Positions 44,110-52,404 of a stretch of DNA of 63,990 nt are shown piece by piece. The notes under the pieces are model-generated. The model was not told the DNA's origin, did no database searches, and saw only the letters and a program-made list of their open reading frames with translations. The stretch is from Actinomycetes bacterium (GTDB lineage: Bacteria > Actinomycetota > Actinomycetes > S36-B12). The DNA lies in NCBI GenBank assembly GCA_024641635.1, contig JAHECS010000018.1, positions 1-63,990 of the forward strand, read 5' to 3'. Within the stretch, counting starts at the first letter, position 1. Each line of letters opens with the position of its first letter. Both the position numbers and the translations under genes were made by a program.

Positions 44110-45954
44110 CTACTTCTTGGGGGCGTCGGAGGTGGACAGCGCCGCGATGAAGGCCTCCTGGGGAACCTCGACGCGGCCGACCATCTTCATCCGCTTCTTC
44201 CCCTCCTTCTGCTTCTCCAGCAGCTTGCGCTTGCGCGTGATGTCTCCGCCGTAGCACTTGGCCAGCACGTCCTTGCGGATCGCCCGGATCGTCTCGCGGG
44301 TGATGACGCGGGAGCCGATCGCCGCCTGGATCGGCACCTCGAACTGCTGCCGCGGAATGAGCTCCTTCAGCTTCGCCGTCATCATCGTGCCGTAGGCCAT
44401 CGCCTTGTCGCGGTGCACGATCGCGCTGAACGCGTCGACCGGGTCGCCGTGCAGCAGGATGTCGACCTTCACCAGGTCGGCCTCGTGCTCGCCCGTGACG
44501 TCGTAGTCGAGCGAGGCGTAGCCCCGCGTGCGGGACTTCAGCTGGTCGAAGAAGTCGAACACGATCTCCGCCAGCGGGAGCGTGTACCGCATCTCCACGC
44601 GATCCTCGGACAGGTAGTCCATCCCGAGGAGCGTCCCGCGGCGCTGCTGGCACAGCTCCATGACCGTGCCGACGAACTCGCTCGGCAGGATGATCGTCGA
44701 CTTCACGATCGGCTCGAAGATGGACGACACCTTCTGCGTGGGGAACTCGCTCGGGTTCGTGACGACGATCTCCCCGCCGTCGTCGAGGACGACCCGGTAG
44801 ATGACGTTCGGAGCGGTCGAGATGAGGTCGAGGTCGGCCTCGCGTTCCAGTCGCTCGCGGACGATCTCCATGTGCAGCAGGCCCAGGAACCCGCAGCGGA
44901 AGCCGAACCCGAGCGCCAACGACGTCTCCGGCTCGTACACCAGCGCCGCGTCGTTGAGCTTGAGCTTGTCGAGCGCGTCGCGCAGCTCCGGGTAGTCCGA
45001 GCCGTCGATCGGGTACAGCCCGGAGAAGACCATCGGCTTGGGGTCGCGATAGCCGCCGAGCGCTTCCGTCGCGCCCTTGCGCTCCGACGTGATGGTGTCA
45101 CCGACCCGCGACTGCCGGACGTCCTTCACACCGGTGATGAGGTAGCCCACCTCGCCGACGCCGAGGCCCTTGCCGGGTACCGGTTCGGGAGAGATCACGC
45201 CGACCTCGAGAAGCTCATGGATCGCTCCGGTCGACATCATCTGGATGCGCTCGCGGGTCGAGATGTGCCCGTCGATGACTCGGATGTACGTGATGACGCC
45301 GCGGTAGGTGTCGTAGACGGAGTCGAAGATCATGGCGCGAGCCGGCTTGTCGGCATGGCCCACCGGAGGCGGGATCTCACGCACGATCGTCTCCAGCAGC
45401 TCGTGGACCCCGACCCCGGTCTTGGCCGAGACCTTCAGGACGTCGTCCGGCGAGCATCCGATGATGTGCGCGAGCTCCGCTGCGTACTTCTCCGGCTGGG
45501 CGGCCGGCAGGTCGATCTTGTTCAGCACGGGGATGATCGTGAGGTCGTTCTCGAGGGCGAGGTACAGGTTCGCCAGCGTCTGGGCCTCGATCCCCTGAGC
45601 GGCGTCGACCAGGAGGACCGCGCCCTCGCAGGCGGCCAGTGATCGAGACACCTCGTAGGTGAAGTCGACGTGGCCGGGGGTGTCGATCATGTTGAGGACG
45701 TAGTCCCCGCCGTCGTCGGCCGAGAAGGGCAGACGGACGGCCTGCGACTTGATCGTGATGCCGCGCTCGCGCTCGATGTCCATCCGGTCGAGGTACTGCG
45801 CCCGCATCGAACGGTCGTCGACCACCCCGGTCTGCTGCAGCATCCGGTCGGCCAGGGTGGACTTGCCGTGATCGATGTGGGCGATGATGCAGAAGTTCCG
45901 GATCACCGCGGGATCGGTGCTGCCGGGCTGCGGGACGGGCACGGGGTTCCTCAC
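44110..45954 (-). CDS. lepA: Elongation factor 4 (LepA)
   Basis: Ribosome back-translocating GTPase of 614 residues. G1 [14 protein letters not shown]3 [10 protein letters not shown] and G4 [10 protein letters not shown], then domains II-III and the LepA-specific C-terminal domain ([16 protein letters not shown]). The GTG at 45954 is the preferred start; the frame is open upstream but without homology. Divergent from rpsT across 113 bp that holds the promoters of both genes. Confidence 0.96.
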   Translation of the reverse strand: MRNPVPVPQPGSTDPAVIRNFCIIAHIDHGKSTLADRMLQQTGVVDDRSMRAQYLDRMDIERERGITIKSQAVRLPFSADDGGDYVLNMIDTPGHVDFTYEVSRSLAACEGAVLLVDAAQGIEAQTLANLYLALENDLTIIPVLNKIDLPAAQPEKYAAELAHIIGCSPDDVLKVSAKTGVGVHELLETIVREIPPPVGHADKPARAMIFDSVYDTYRGVITYIRVIDGHISTRERIQMMSTGAIHELLEVGVISPEPVPGKGLGVGEVGYLITGVKDVRQSRVGDTITSERKGATEALGGYRDPKPMVFSGLYPIDGSDYPELRDALDKLKLNDAALVYEPETSLALGFGFRCGFLGLLHMEIVRERLEREADLDLISTAPNVIYRVVLDDGGEIVVTNPSEFPTQKVSSIFEPIVKSTIILPSEFVGTVMELCQQRRGTLLGMDYLSEDRVEMRYTLPLAEIVFDFFDQLKSRTRGYASLDYDVTGEHEADLVKVDILLHGDPVDAFSAIVHRDKAMAYGTMMTAKLKELIPRQQFEVPIQAAIGSRVITRETIRAIRKDVLAKCYGGDITRKRKLLEKQKEGKKRMKMVGRVEVPQEAFIAALSTSDAPKK

Positions 45955-46067
45955 GAGGTCGGTTCCGGGGGGCCGATTTGGGCCGGAGGCCAGCCTACGG
46001 GTAACCTTGGGCGTCGCTTCACCACTGCATGCCCTGAACTCAGCACCCACCCAAGGAAGTTGTCCCC

Positions 46068-46328
46068 GTGGCGAACATCAAGTCGCAGATCAAGCGTAAC
46101 CGCACCAACGAGAAGGCCCGCCAGCGCAACAAGGCGGTCAAGTCCTCGCTGAAGACCGCGGTGCGCAAGTTCCACACGGCCGTCGAGGCCGGCGACAAGG
46201 AGCAGGCGACCGCGCTTGCCCGCGAGGCCACCAAGGCACTCGACAAGGCGGCCAGCAAGGGTGTCATCCACGACAACCAGGCTGCGAACCGCAAGTCGTC
46301 GATCGCGAAGCAGGCCGCGGCCCTCTAG
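46068..46328 (+). CDS. rpsT: 30S ribosomal protein S20
   Basis: An 86-residue, strongly basic primary 16S rRNA-binding protein: [20 protein letters not shown] and the late [26 protein letters not shown] are diagnostic. Starts at GTG 46068 with an AAGGAAG ribosome-binding site at 46051-46057. A strong terminator follows. Location beside lepA and not far from holA is standard in Actinomycetota. Confidence 0.97.
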   Translation: MANIKSQIKRNRTNEKARQRNKAVKSSLKTAVRKFHTAVEAGDKEQATALAREATKALDKAASKGVIHDNQAANRKSSIAKQAAAL

Positions 46329-46340
46329 CACCGACTCAAC

Positions 46341-46369
46341 CCGAAGGCGCCCCCATGGGGCGCCTTCGG
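46341..46369 (+). terminator. rpsT terminator
   Basis: A perfect 13-bp stem, CCGAAGGCGCCCC (46341-46353) and GGGGCGCCTTCGG (46357-46369), with a 3-base loop, followed by CGTTT. Begins 12 bp after the rpsT stop. Confidence 0.85.
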
Positions 46370-46412
46370 CGTTTCCGAGCACGGGCCCCGGGCGCCGCTG
46401 CCCCGGGTGATG

Positions 46413-46418
46413 CATACT
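46413..46418 (+). promoter_or_regulatory. Putative -10 element for leaderless TetR gene
   Basis: CATACT (46413-46418) lies 6 bp before the GTG at 46425, the distance expected if transcription starts at the first base of the start codon. Leaderless GTG/ATG transcripts are frequent in Actinomycetota. No ribosome-binding site is seen upstream. Confidence 0.4.
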
Positions 46419-46424
46419 CTCCCC

Positions 46425-47051
46425 GTGCCGAAGATCAACGCACCCACTGTCGCTGAGCACCGCGAGCAGCGACGCGCTGCCCTCCTGGAGGCGGCAGCGC
46501 AGCTCATCCTCCGCGACGGTGCCTTCACCGTGGCAGAGGTGGCCCAGGAGGTCGGCTTCTCCCGAAGTGCCGTCTACGAGTACTACAGCAGCGCGGCCGA
46601 CCTGATCGCCGACGTGCTCGTCGACGAACTGGCGGACTGGGCGGACGCCCTTGCCTGCGCCGTCGCGGACCAGGACGACCCGATGGAGCGGATCCATGCC
46701 TGGGTGCGCGCCGTGCTCGACTACGTCGGAGACGGCCGTCACGCCCTGCTCCGGGCCGCGGGCAGCATCGATCTCCCGCCGACGCGCCGAGCCGAGGTGC
46801 AGTCCCAGCACCGCGATCTCGTCGGCCCGCTCCATGCCGCCGTCAGTGACCTCGTCGGCCTGAGCCGCCAGGAGCTGGGCGGCGACGGCCACCAGGACCC
46901 GAGGGCCCTTGCGGCGCTCATCTGGGGTCTTGTCGACGCCTCGATCTCCCGCATCGAGGCCGGCGCCACCACGGCTGATGCCGAGGCGCCTCTCGTCCTG
47001 GACTTCATCCAGGGCGGACTCGACCGGATCGTCCCGGTCCGCGACGCGTGA
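46425..47051 (+). CDS. TetR-family transcriptional regulator
   Basis: A 208-residue regulator. The N-terminal helix-turn-helix is EQRRAALLEAAAQLILRDGAFTVAEVAQEVGFSRSAVYEYYSSAADLIADVL; the rest is a ligand-binding domain. Starts GTG 46425 (or GTG 46407/ATG 46410 with weaker support). Its target is not deducible; no divergent partner gene lies next to it, as rpsT precedes it on the same strand and a convergent secreted-protein gene follows. Confidence 0.88.
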   Translation: MPKINAPTVAEHREQRRAALLEAAAQLILRDGAFTVAEVAQEVGFSRSAVYEYYSSAADLIADVLVDELADWADALACAVADQDDPMERIHAWVRAVLDYVGDGRHALLRAAGSIDLPPTRRAEVQSQHRDLVGPLHAAVSDLVGLSRQELGGDGHQDPRALAALIWGLVDASISRIEAGATTADAEAPLVLDFIQGGLDRIVPVRDA

Positions 47052-47053
47052 GC

Positions 47054-47090
47054 GCCGTGGTCCAGGGCCGTCATGGCCCCGGACCACGGC
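47054..47090. terminator. Convergent terminator hairpin
   Basis: 16-bp arms with one mismatch, GCCGTGGTCCAGGGCC (47054-47069) and GGCCCCGGACCACGGC (47075-47090), loop of 5 bases. Lies between the TetR gene and the secreted-protein gene, which converge, and can end both transcripts. Confidence 0.8.
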
Positions 47091-47105
47091 GACGCCCTCG
47101 GCGGG

Positions 47106-47915
47106 CTACTTCCTGAGGCGGATCACCTGAGTGGCGACGATCGGCTTGTAGTTGGCCCCACCCGTCGAGGTGATGCGGATGACACACGTGCCGCGACTCT
47201 TGAGTGCCGTGATCTTGCCATCCTTGATCGCGCAGTTGTTGGCCGAGACGCTCGGGGCGAGCCCTGACTTCAGCGACACGGAGAAGCCCACCGGATCGTT
47301 CTTGGCCGACAGCGTGGGCTTCGCACCGCGCTTGACCGTGGCGCCGTCCAGCATGATGGTCACGACATCGTTCTTCCGCTGCGCCTTGACCGGGAGGAAG
47401 GTCGTCGGGAACACGCGGATGTACGCGGGGTTGGCACTCTCGCGCCCGGCCCCAAGGACGTAGAGCGCACACGTGGTCGTCCGCGGGTTGCCCGTCTCCG
47501 CTCGGCAGTCGACGCTCTCACCGGACGTCTGAGGACCCGCCGTCGGGTTCGGGTTCAGGCCGTAGAACTCGGCGTTGACCTTGATGGGCAGGGTGGCGGT
47601 CGCGCGCGCCGCATCTACTGCAGGAAGGTACCCGGCTGCGCCATCGGAGAGATCGCACACGGTCGGCGCATCCATCGGATTCGCAGGCACCTTGCAGTGC
47701 AGGGCGTACAGGCCCACCCCGGCGGGCAGGTTCACGGCGTCCACCGTCTGCGTCGACGACTGCGCCAGGTTGACCAGCGGGCCGTAGTTGCGCTGGCCTG
47801 CGACGCTCGCGTTGTACCCGTCCGCCGCGAACGCGGATGTCGCCATGCTGCCTGCGACGAGGGCAGTCGCCGCGGCGGCCGTCGCTGCGATGCCCAACAC
47901 TCGGAACTTGGTCAT
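47106..47915 (-). CDS. Secreted protein of unknown function
   Basis: A 269-residue protein with a clear signal peptide (MTKFRVLGIAATAAAATALVAGS...SAFA, cleavage about residue 30). The mature part is rich in beta-strands and holds several Cys (ALHCKVP, VCDLSD, VDCRAE, TTCALYVLG, NNCAIKD, RGTCVIRITS) that may form disulfides. The last ~70 residues look like an Ig-like domain ending in VIRLRK. An AAGGAGAG ribosome site precedes the start. It lies downstream of the neocarzinostatin-like gene beside hmuTUV; a heme-related role is only suggested by location. Confidence 0.7.
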   Translation of the reverse strand: MTKFRVLGIAATAAAATALVAGSMATSAFAADGYNASVAGQRNYGPLVNLAQSSTQTVDAVNLPAGVGLYALHCKVPANPMDAPTVCDLSDGAAGYLPAVDAARATATLPIKVNAEFYGLNPNPTAGPQTSGESVDCRAETGNPRTTTCALYVLGAGRESANPAYIRVFPTTFLPVKAQRKNDVVTIMLDGATVKRGAKPTLSAKNDPVGFSVSLKSGLAPSVSANNCAIKDGKITALKSRGTCVIRITSTGGANYKPIVATQVIRLRK

Positions 47916-47991
47916 TCATCTCTCCTTGGTTGTGTGGTGCTGAACCGTGCTGGAAGCCGTTCGTGTCCCGCCTTCGATCACCCGCCCGCGA

Positions 47992-48540
47992 CTAGCCCGC
48001 GAACCTCACCGGCACGGCGAGATCGGCTCGGCGATACCCCGGACGCGTGTGGTCGGCGCGGGTGACGATCGCGCACGACGTGACGCGGCAGTCGACGTCC
48101 CCGATGCGCGGCGAGACGGTCAGGGTCACGTCGAAGCGACCCCGGGGGCCGAAGGGGATGGCCAGGTCCTTCCCGTACGGCGGCGGATTCGACGAGATCC
48201 ATGCCGAGGCGGGGTTGGCGCCGGAGATGTTGACTCCCCCACCGCAGGGGGATGGCTGCCGACCCTTGCGAGGAGTGACGCACAGTGCCACGTAGATGCC
48301 CACGGTGGGGTCGAACCCGCGCCCGCGCACGCGCACGGTGGCCTGGCCACCGAGCCGACGGACCGGTGAGACGGTCAGGCTCATCGTCGTCTTCGCCTTG
48401 GTCACCGTCACGGTCCCCCCGGGCGCTGCCGTGGCCGGCGCCGACCCCGCGCCCGCGAGGACCAGCGCGGCCGACGTCAGCAGAATCCCGACGGAGCGCA
48501 CGGCCGCCTGGTCGCGACGACGACGAAGGAAGGAACGCAC
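47992..48540 (-). CDS. Secreted neocarzinostatin-like protein beside heme importer
   Basis: A 182-residue exported protein with a signal peptide (about 1-38). The mature domain TMSLTVSPVRRLGGQATVRVRGRGFDPTVGIYVALC...VDCRVTSCAIVTRADHTRPGYRRADLAVPVRF resembles the neocarzinostatin-like Ig fold found in secreted proteins of actinobacterial heme-uptake (HtaA) loci. Four Cys can make two disulfides. Divergent from hmuT across about 105 bp. Probably helps capture or relay heme at the cell surface, but HtaA itself is not seen. Confidence 0.7.
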   Translation of the reverse strand: MRSFLRRRRDQAAVRSVGILLTSAALVLAGAGSAPATAAPGGTVTVTKAKTTMSLTVSPVRRLGGQATVRVRGRGFDPTVGIYVALCVTPRKGRQPSPCGGGVNISGANPASAWISSNPPPYGKDLAIPFGPRGRFDVTLTVSPRIGDVDCRVTSCAIVTRADHTRPGYRRADLAVPVRFAG

Positions 48541-48633
48541 GGCGGCAGGATAGGAACCAAGGAGAACTGCGCGCCTGACACGATGTCGGGGTCATGCCGA
48601 CAAGGCATCGGTAACGGTCGCGGCCTCCCCGGC

Positions 48634-48639
48634 GATAAT
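48634..48639 (+). promoter_or_regulatory. Putative -10 element for leaderless hmuT
   Basis: GATAAT at 48634-48639, a near-consensus -10 box, lies 6 bp before the GTG of hmuT, so transcription probably starts at the start codon. No clear -35 box and no recognised iron-regulator box were found. A short inverted repeat TGTCGG...CCGACA (48584-48602) lies upstream and could be an operator. Confidence 0.5.
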
Positions 48640-48645
48640 CCTGCG

Positions 48646-49659
48646 GTGTCACGACGTTGGGTGGTCCTCGCCATGGTCACCGTGTCGGTGCTGACGGGCT
48701 GCGCATCCACCTCGTCGCAGCCAGGCGACTCGTCGAGCTCCGCCGCGGCCGGCTCGTCGAACCCGCCTGCCACCACTGCAAGCAGCATCGCCGAGGATGT
48801 CGGCCCGAGCTCGAACGTCATGTCGATCACGTCGTCGGACCTGCCGGCTCCCGCTCCGCTGGCCGTCGCACCCGCCGGCGGTTCACCTCAGCGGATCGTG
48901 AGCCTGGCGTCCGGAGTCGGTGAGACCCTGGCGGCGCTCGGTGTCGGGAGCAGGGTCGTCGGGCGGGACGAGACGAGCGACGCACCCGGTATCACCGCCG
49001 CGCCGATCGTCACCAAGGCCCACGCCGTCAGTGCCGAGCGAGTCCTCGCCCTTGACCCCGACATCGTGATCGTCGATGCGTCCACCTCACCGCCGGAGGC
49101 CCTCGACCAGATACGCGGTGCCGGAGTCCGCGTCGTCGAGGTACCCGAAGCGTGGACACTGGACGACATCGGTCCCCGGACGCAGGCGGTCGCCGCCGCC
49201 GTCGGGCTGCCCTCCGCTGCCGCGGATGCCGTCGCGGCCGAGGCGACCTCGGAGGTGTCCACCGCCGACACGTCGACCACTCCCCGTGTCGCCTTCCTGT
49301 ACCTGCGCGGCACGTCGGCGATCTACCTCCTGGGGGGCGAGGGCTCAGGGGCAGACGCCCTCATCAGCGCGGCAGGCGGCGTGGACGTCGGTGCCGAAGC
49401 CGGACTGGGCGCCTTCACGCCCCTGACGGCAGAGGCACTGGCCGCCGCGAACCCCGACATCATCCTCGTGATGACCAAGGGGCTGGAGTCCGTCGGAGGC
49501 GTCGACGGCCTGACGGACCTGCCCGGGGTGGCCCAGACGGTCGCCGGGCGCGATCGACGTGTCGTGCAGGTCGACGACACCCTGCTGCTCTCCTTCGGGC
49601 CGCGCACCGGCCGGCTGATCACCCGTCTCTCCGAGGCGTTCCAGAACGCGGCCCCATGA
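48646..49659 (+). CDS. hmuT: Heme ABC transporter substrate-binding lipoprotein
   Basis: A 337-residue type III periplasmic-binding-protein-like lipoprotein with lipobox LTGC (Cys about 18) and a long Ser/Ala linker. The binding domain begins RIVSLASGVGETLAALGVGSRVVGRD and continues ERVLALDPDIVIVDAST and AFLYLRGTSAIYLLGG. Typical of HmuT/BtuF; substrate assignment (heme, over siderophore or cobalamin) rests on the neighbouring secreted neocarzinostatin-like gene. GTG 48646 overlaps the putative leaderless transcription start. Stop overlaps hmuU start. Confidence 0.85.
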   Translation: MSRRWVVLAMVTVSVLTGCASTSSQPGDSSSSAAAGSSNPPATTASSIAEDVGPSSNVMSITSSDLPAPAPLAVAPAGGSPQRIVSLASGVGETLAALGVGSRVVGRDETSDAPGITAAPIVTKAHAVSAERVLALDPDIVIVDASTSPPEALDQIRGAGVRVVEVPEAWTLDDIGPRTQAVAAAVGLPSAAADAVAAEATSEVSTADTSTTPRVAFLYLRGTSAIYLLGGEGSGADALISAAGGVDVGAEAGLGAFTPLTAEALAAANPDIILVMTKGLESVGGVDGLTDLPGVAQTVAGRDRRVVQVDDTLLLSFGPRTGRLITRLSEAFQNAAP

Positions 49660-50615
49660 GGCGGCCGAGCACGCCTGTCATCGCCCTGGTGCTCGCCGCC
49701 GCCCTCGTCGTGACGGTCTGGCTGGCCCTGAACATCGGCCTTGCCGAGTCCACCCCGGAGATCGTGTGGGGGATCCGCGCTCCTCGCGTCGCGATGGCAC
49801 TGGTCATCGGGTGCGGCCTGGCCTCCGCAGGGGTCCTCCTGCAGGGGTCGCTCGGCAACCCCCTGGCCGATCCGGCCCTCATCGGCGTCTCGTCCGGCGC
49901 CGCCCTCGGATGCGTCGTCGGCGCCGCCCTCGGCCTGTCCTTCGGGTCTGCATACGCAGGACTCGCCGCAACCGTCGGCGCGTCGCTCGCCATCGCCCTC
50001 GTGGTGAGCGCCTCGATGCGCGATCGACGACCGGAGGTCGTGACACTCCTCCTGGCGGGCGTGGCCGTCGCGGCATTCGCGTCCGCAGCCGTCGCCGTCC
50101 TCGTCTCACTCAGCTCCTCCGCCGCAGTGCGCTCCCTGACCTTCTGGAACGGCGGCAGCCTCGCGCTGTCGACCTGGGAGGCAGTGGCCACGGTCACGGT
50201 CTTCACCGCGCTTGGCCTGCTGGTGGCGCTGACTGTCATCCGTCCCCTCGACGTGCTCTCCCTCGGTGATCGCGACGCGATCGCCGCCGGGGTCAACGTC
50301 ACGAACGTGCGCTACCGCGCCCTGGCAGCGGTCGTGCTGCTCGTCGGCGCCGGCGTCGGGGCCGTGGGCATCATCGCCTTCGTCGGCCTGGTCATCCCGC
50401 ATGCGGTGCGCGGCCTGATCGGCCCCCGTCACACCCCGCTGCTGGCCGTCAGCGGACTCCTGGGGGCACTCGTCCTCCTCGTGGCCGACACGGCCGCCCG
50501 CGTCGTGGCCAACCCGGTGGAAGTCCCCCTCGGAGCCGTCACCGCCCTCATCGGGGCACCCGTGTTCTTCATCCTCCTGCGACGGACTCGCGCTCGGCAG
50601 GGAGGCTGGGCGTGA
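49656..50615 (+). CDS. hmuU: Heme ABC transporter permease
   Basis: A 319-residue FecCD/BtuC-type permease with eight to ten helices. Signatures are GCGLASAGVLLQGSLGNPLADPALIGVSSGAALG, a conserved WNGGSLALSTWE loop and GVGAVGIIAFVGLVIPHAVRGLIGPRH. It starts at ATG 49656 within the hmuT stop and ends within the hmuV start (GTGA). Confidence 0.9.
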   Translation: MRRPSTPVIALVLAAALVVTVWLALNIGLAESTPEIVWGIRAPRVAMALVIGCGLASAGVLLQGSLGNPLADPALIGVSSGAALGCVVGAALGLSFGSAYAGLAATVGASLAIALVVSASMRDRRPEVVTLLLAGVAVAAFASAAVAVLVSLSSSAAVRSLTFWNGGSLALSTWEAVATVTVFTALGLLVALTVIRPLDVLSLGDRDAIAAGVNVTNVRYRALAAVVLLVGAGVGAVGIIAFVGLVIPHAVRGLIGPRHTPLLAVSGLLGALVLLVADTAARVVANPVEVPLGAVTALIGAPVFFILLRRTRARQGGWA

Positions 50616-51379
50616 ACGCACCGAGTCCGGCCGAGCTCCTCGAGGCAGCACTGACGACCGCAGGTCGCGAGCGCCTCCAACCCACGACCCTCTCGCTCAG
50701 GAGTGCGGCCGTGACGGCCGTCATCGGGCGCAACGGCTCGGGCAAGTCCTCGCTCCTCGGCCTGCTCTCGGGCCAGGACCGCCCGTCGCGCGGGAGCGTG
50801 CACATCTCCGGCCAGCCCATCGAGGACCTGAGCCACCGTGAGCTCGCGCGCCGTCGCGCCGTGCTCACGCAGGACACCCGGGTCGCCTTCGGATTCACGG
50901 TTCGCGAGGTCGTCTCCTGGGGCCGGCACCCGTGGCGAGGCAGCCCTGAGTCGGCTCGCGACGACGAGATCGTCGACGAGTCGCTCGCACTGCAGGACAT
51001 CGGGCATCTCGCACACAGGCGCGTGACCGAACTGTCCGGTGGCGAACGCAAGCGGGTCCACATCGCGAGGGTCCTCGCCCAGCGCGCTCCCCTCCTCCTC
51101 CTCGACGAGGCTGACTCGGACCTCGACCTTGTCGGACGGGCCGTGGTCGACGATCTCGTGCGCAACCATGTGCGGTCGGGCGGCACGGCCGTCGTGGTGA
51201 CGCACGACGCAAGCCGGATCAGCGCGGTCTGCGACGACGTCGTGCTCATGAGTCGCGGCAGTGTGCTTGCGCATGGTCCCCGCCAGAAGGTGCTGGTGCC
51301 GTCACTCCTCACTGAGGCGTTCGAGCAGCCCGTGACGGTCACCTCAGATGGCGAGTTCACCGCGATTCGCCTCATCTGA
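50612..51379 (+). CDS. hmuV: Heme ABC transporter ATP-binding protein
   Basis: A 255-residue ATPase. Walker A GRNGSGKSSLL, signature LSGGERKRVHIARVLAQ, Walker B LLLLDEADSDLD and switch His in VVVTHDASR. Walker B has DEADSDLD where importers usually have DEPTSALD, the Pro being Ala. GTG 50612 overlaps hmuU. It is convergent with holA; no terminator is visible in the 20-bp gap. Confidence 0.9.
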   Translation: MNAPSPAELLEAALTTAGRERLQPTTLSLRSAAVTAVIGRNGSGKSSLLGLLSGQDRPSRGSVHISGQPIEDLSHRELARRRAVLTQDTRVAFGFTVREVVSWGRHPWRGSPESARDDEIVDESLALQDIGHLAHRRVTELSGGERKRVHIARVLAQRAPLLLLDEADSDLDLVGRAVVDDLVRNHVRSGGTAVVVTHDASRISAVCDDVVLMSRGSVLAHGPRQKVLVPSLLTEAFEQPVTVTSDGEFTAIRLI

Positions 51380-51399
51380 CGGAACGCCCGCCTCCGGAC

Positions 51400-52404
51400 T
51401 CAGTCGCGCGCGGCGCTGCTCGCCGTCGCAGCGACGAGGATCTCCAGGGCGAGCAGCTTCTGCTCCGTGTCCAGGCTGGACCCCTCGAGCACGCCCCCCT
51501 TCATCGATCCGTCGGCGTCGGCCAGCGCGACGACCGAGGCGGCCAGCCGACGCTGGTCCCCGCTCCAGCGCGTCCACTGGCGACGCAGCTGCTTCACCTT
51601 CCATGGCGGGACTCCCGCCTCCTTGGCCACCTCCGACTCCGAGGCGCCCGGGGGCATCCCGCCCACTCGCACGAGCGTGCGCAGTCCGATGGCGAGGGAG
51701 GCCACCGTCGAGGGGCCTACCCGGGCGGCATCGGACGCGAGCATCGCCTGCCGGAGGGTCCTCAGGGCCTCGGCGTACCGGCGCTCCCACACCGCATCGG
51801 CGATCGTGAACCCTGAGACGTCGGCAACACCAGCGAAGTACGAGCGCACCGCATCCCCGTCGATCGGGCCGGCGTCGACGTCCGCCGAGAGCTGCGACAC
51901 CGCCGCGACGAGGAGCCCGAGATCGTGGCCGACGGCGTCGTACAGGGTCGAGACGGCGTCCGGCGTGGCCCGCCTCTTGTACGAGGAGAACTCCCGGGTG
52001 AGGAACTCGAGAGTGGCCTTGCCCTTCTTGAGCGCCTGGCAGTCCACCTGCTCCGCTCCGGCAGATCGCAGGTCATCCAGCAGAGCCTTGCCCTTGTTGC
52101 CCCCGGGGTGGGTGAGCACGAGGTACACGTTCTCGGGCAGATCGGCGACGACGTCCCGGATCGCGCGCCCGAGCGCATCGTCCGCGGAGTCGATGCCCTC
52201 GATCACGACGACTCCGCCGTCGCCGAAGAGGTTCGGTGCGGCCGCCTCGCGCAGTCGGTGCGGCGCGTCCTCGTCGTCACTGGCGATCACCGTGCGCTGC
52301 GCGGTCGGATCGGCCTGCCGGACGGCGATGGACACCCGTCGTACGGCCCGGTCCACGAGCACCGGCTCGCCGCCGATGGCCAGGGTGATGCGGGGCGTCG
52401 TCAT
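51400..52404 (-). CDS. holA: DNA polymerase III delta subunit
   Basis: Clamp-loader subunit of 334 residues. The N-terminal part has VVVIEGIDSADDALGRAI and NVYLVLTHPGGNKGKALLDDL; the C-terminal helical collar contains ALRTLRQAMLAS and VPPWKVKQLRRQ. The ATG at 52404 overlaps the comEC stop by 4 bp, the usual actinobacterial order comEA-comEC-holA. Confidence 0.92.
   Translation of the reverse strand: MTTPRITLAIGGEPVLVDRAVRRVSIAVRQADPTAQRTVIASDDEDAPHRLREAAAPNLFGDGGVVVIEGIDSADDALGRAIRDVVADLPENVYLVLTHPGGNKGKALLDDLRSAGAEQVDCQALKKGKATLEFLTREFSSYKRRATPDAVSTLYDAVGHDLGLLVAAVSQLSADVDAGPIDGDAVRSYFAGVADVSGFTIADAVWERRYAEALRTLRQAMLASDAARVGPSTVASLAIGLRTLVRVGGMPPGASESEVAKEAGVPPWKVKQLRRQWTRWSGDQRRLAASVVALADADGSMKGGVLEGSSLDTEQKLLALEILVAATASSAARD

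Noticed and set aside
48541-48645. Iron-regulator (DtxR/IdeR or Fur) box before hmuT
   Set aside because: No convincing 19-bp DtxR palindrome could be found; only a short TGTCGG/CCGACA inverted repeat.
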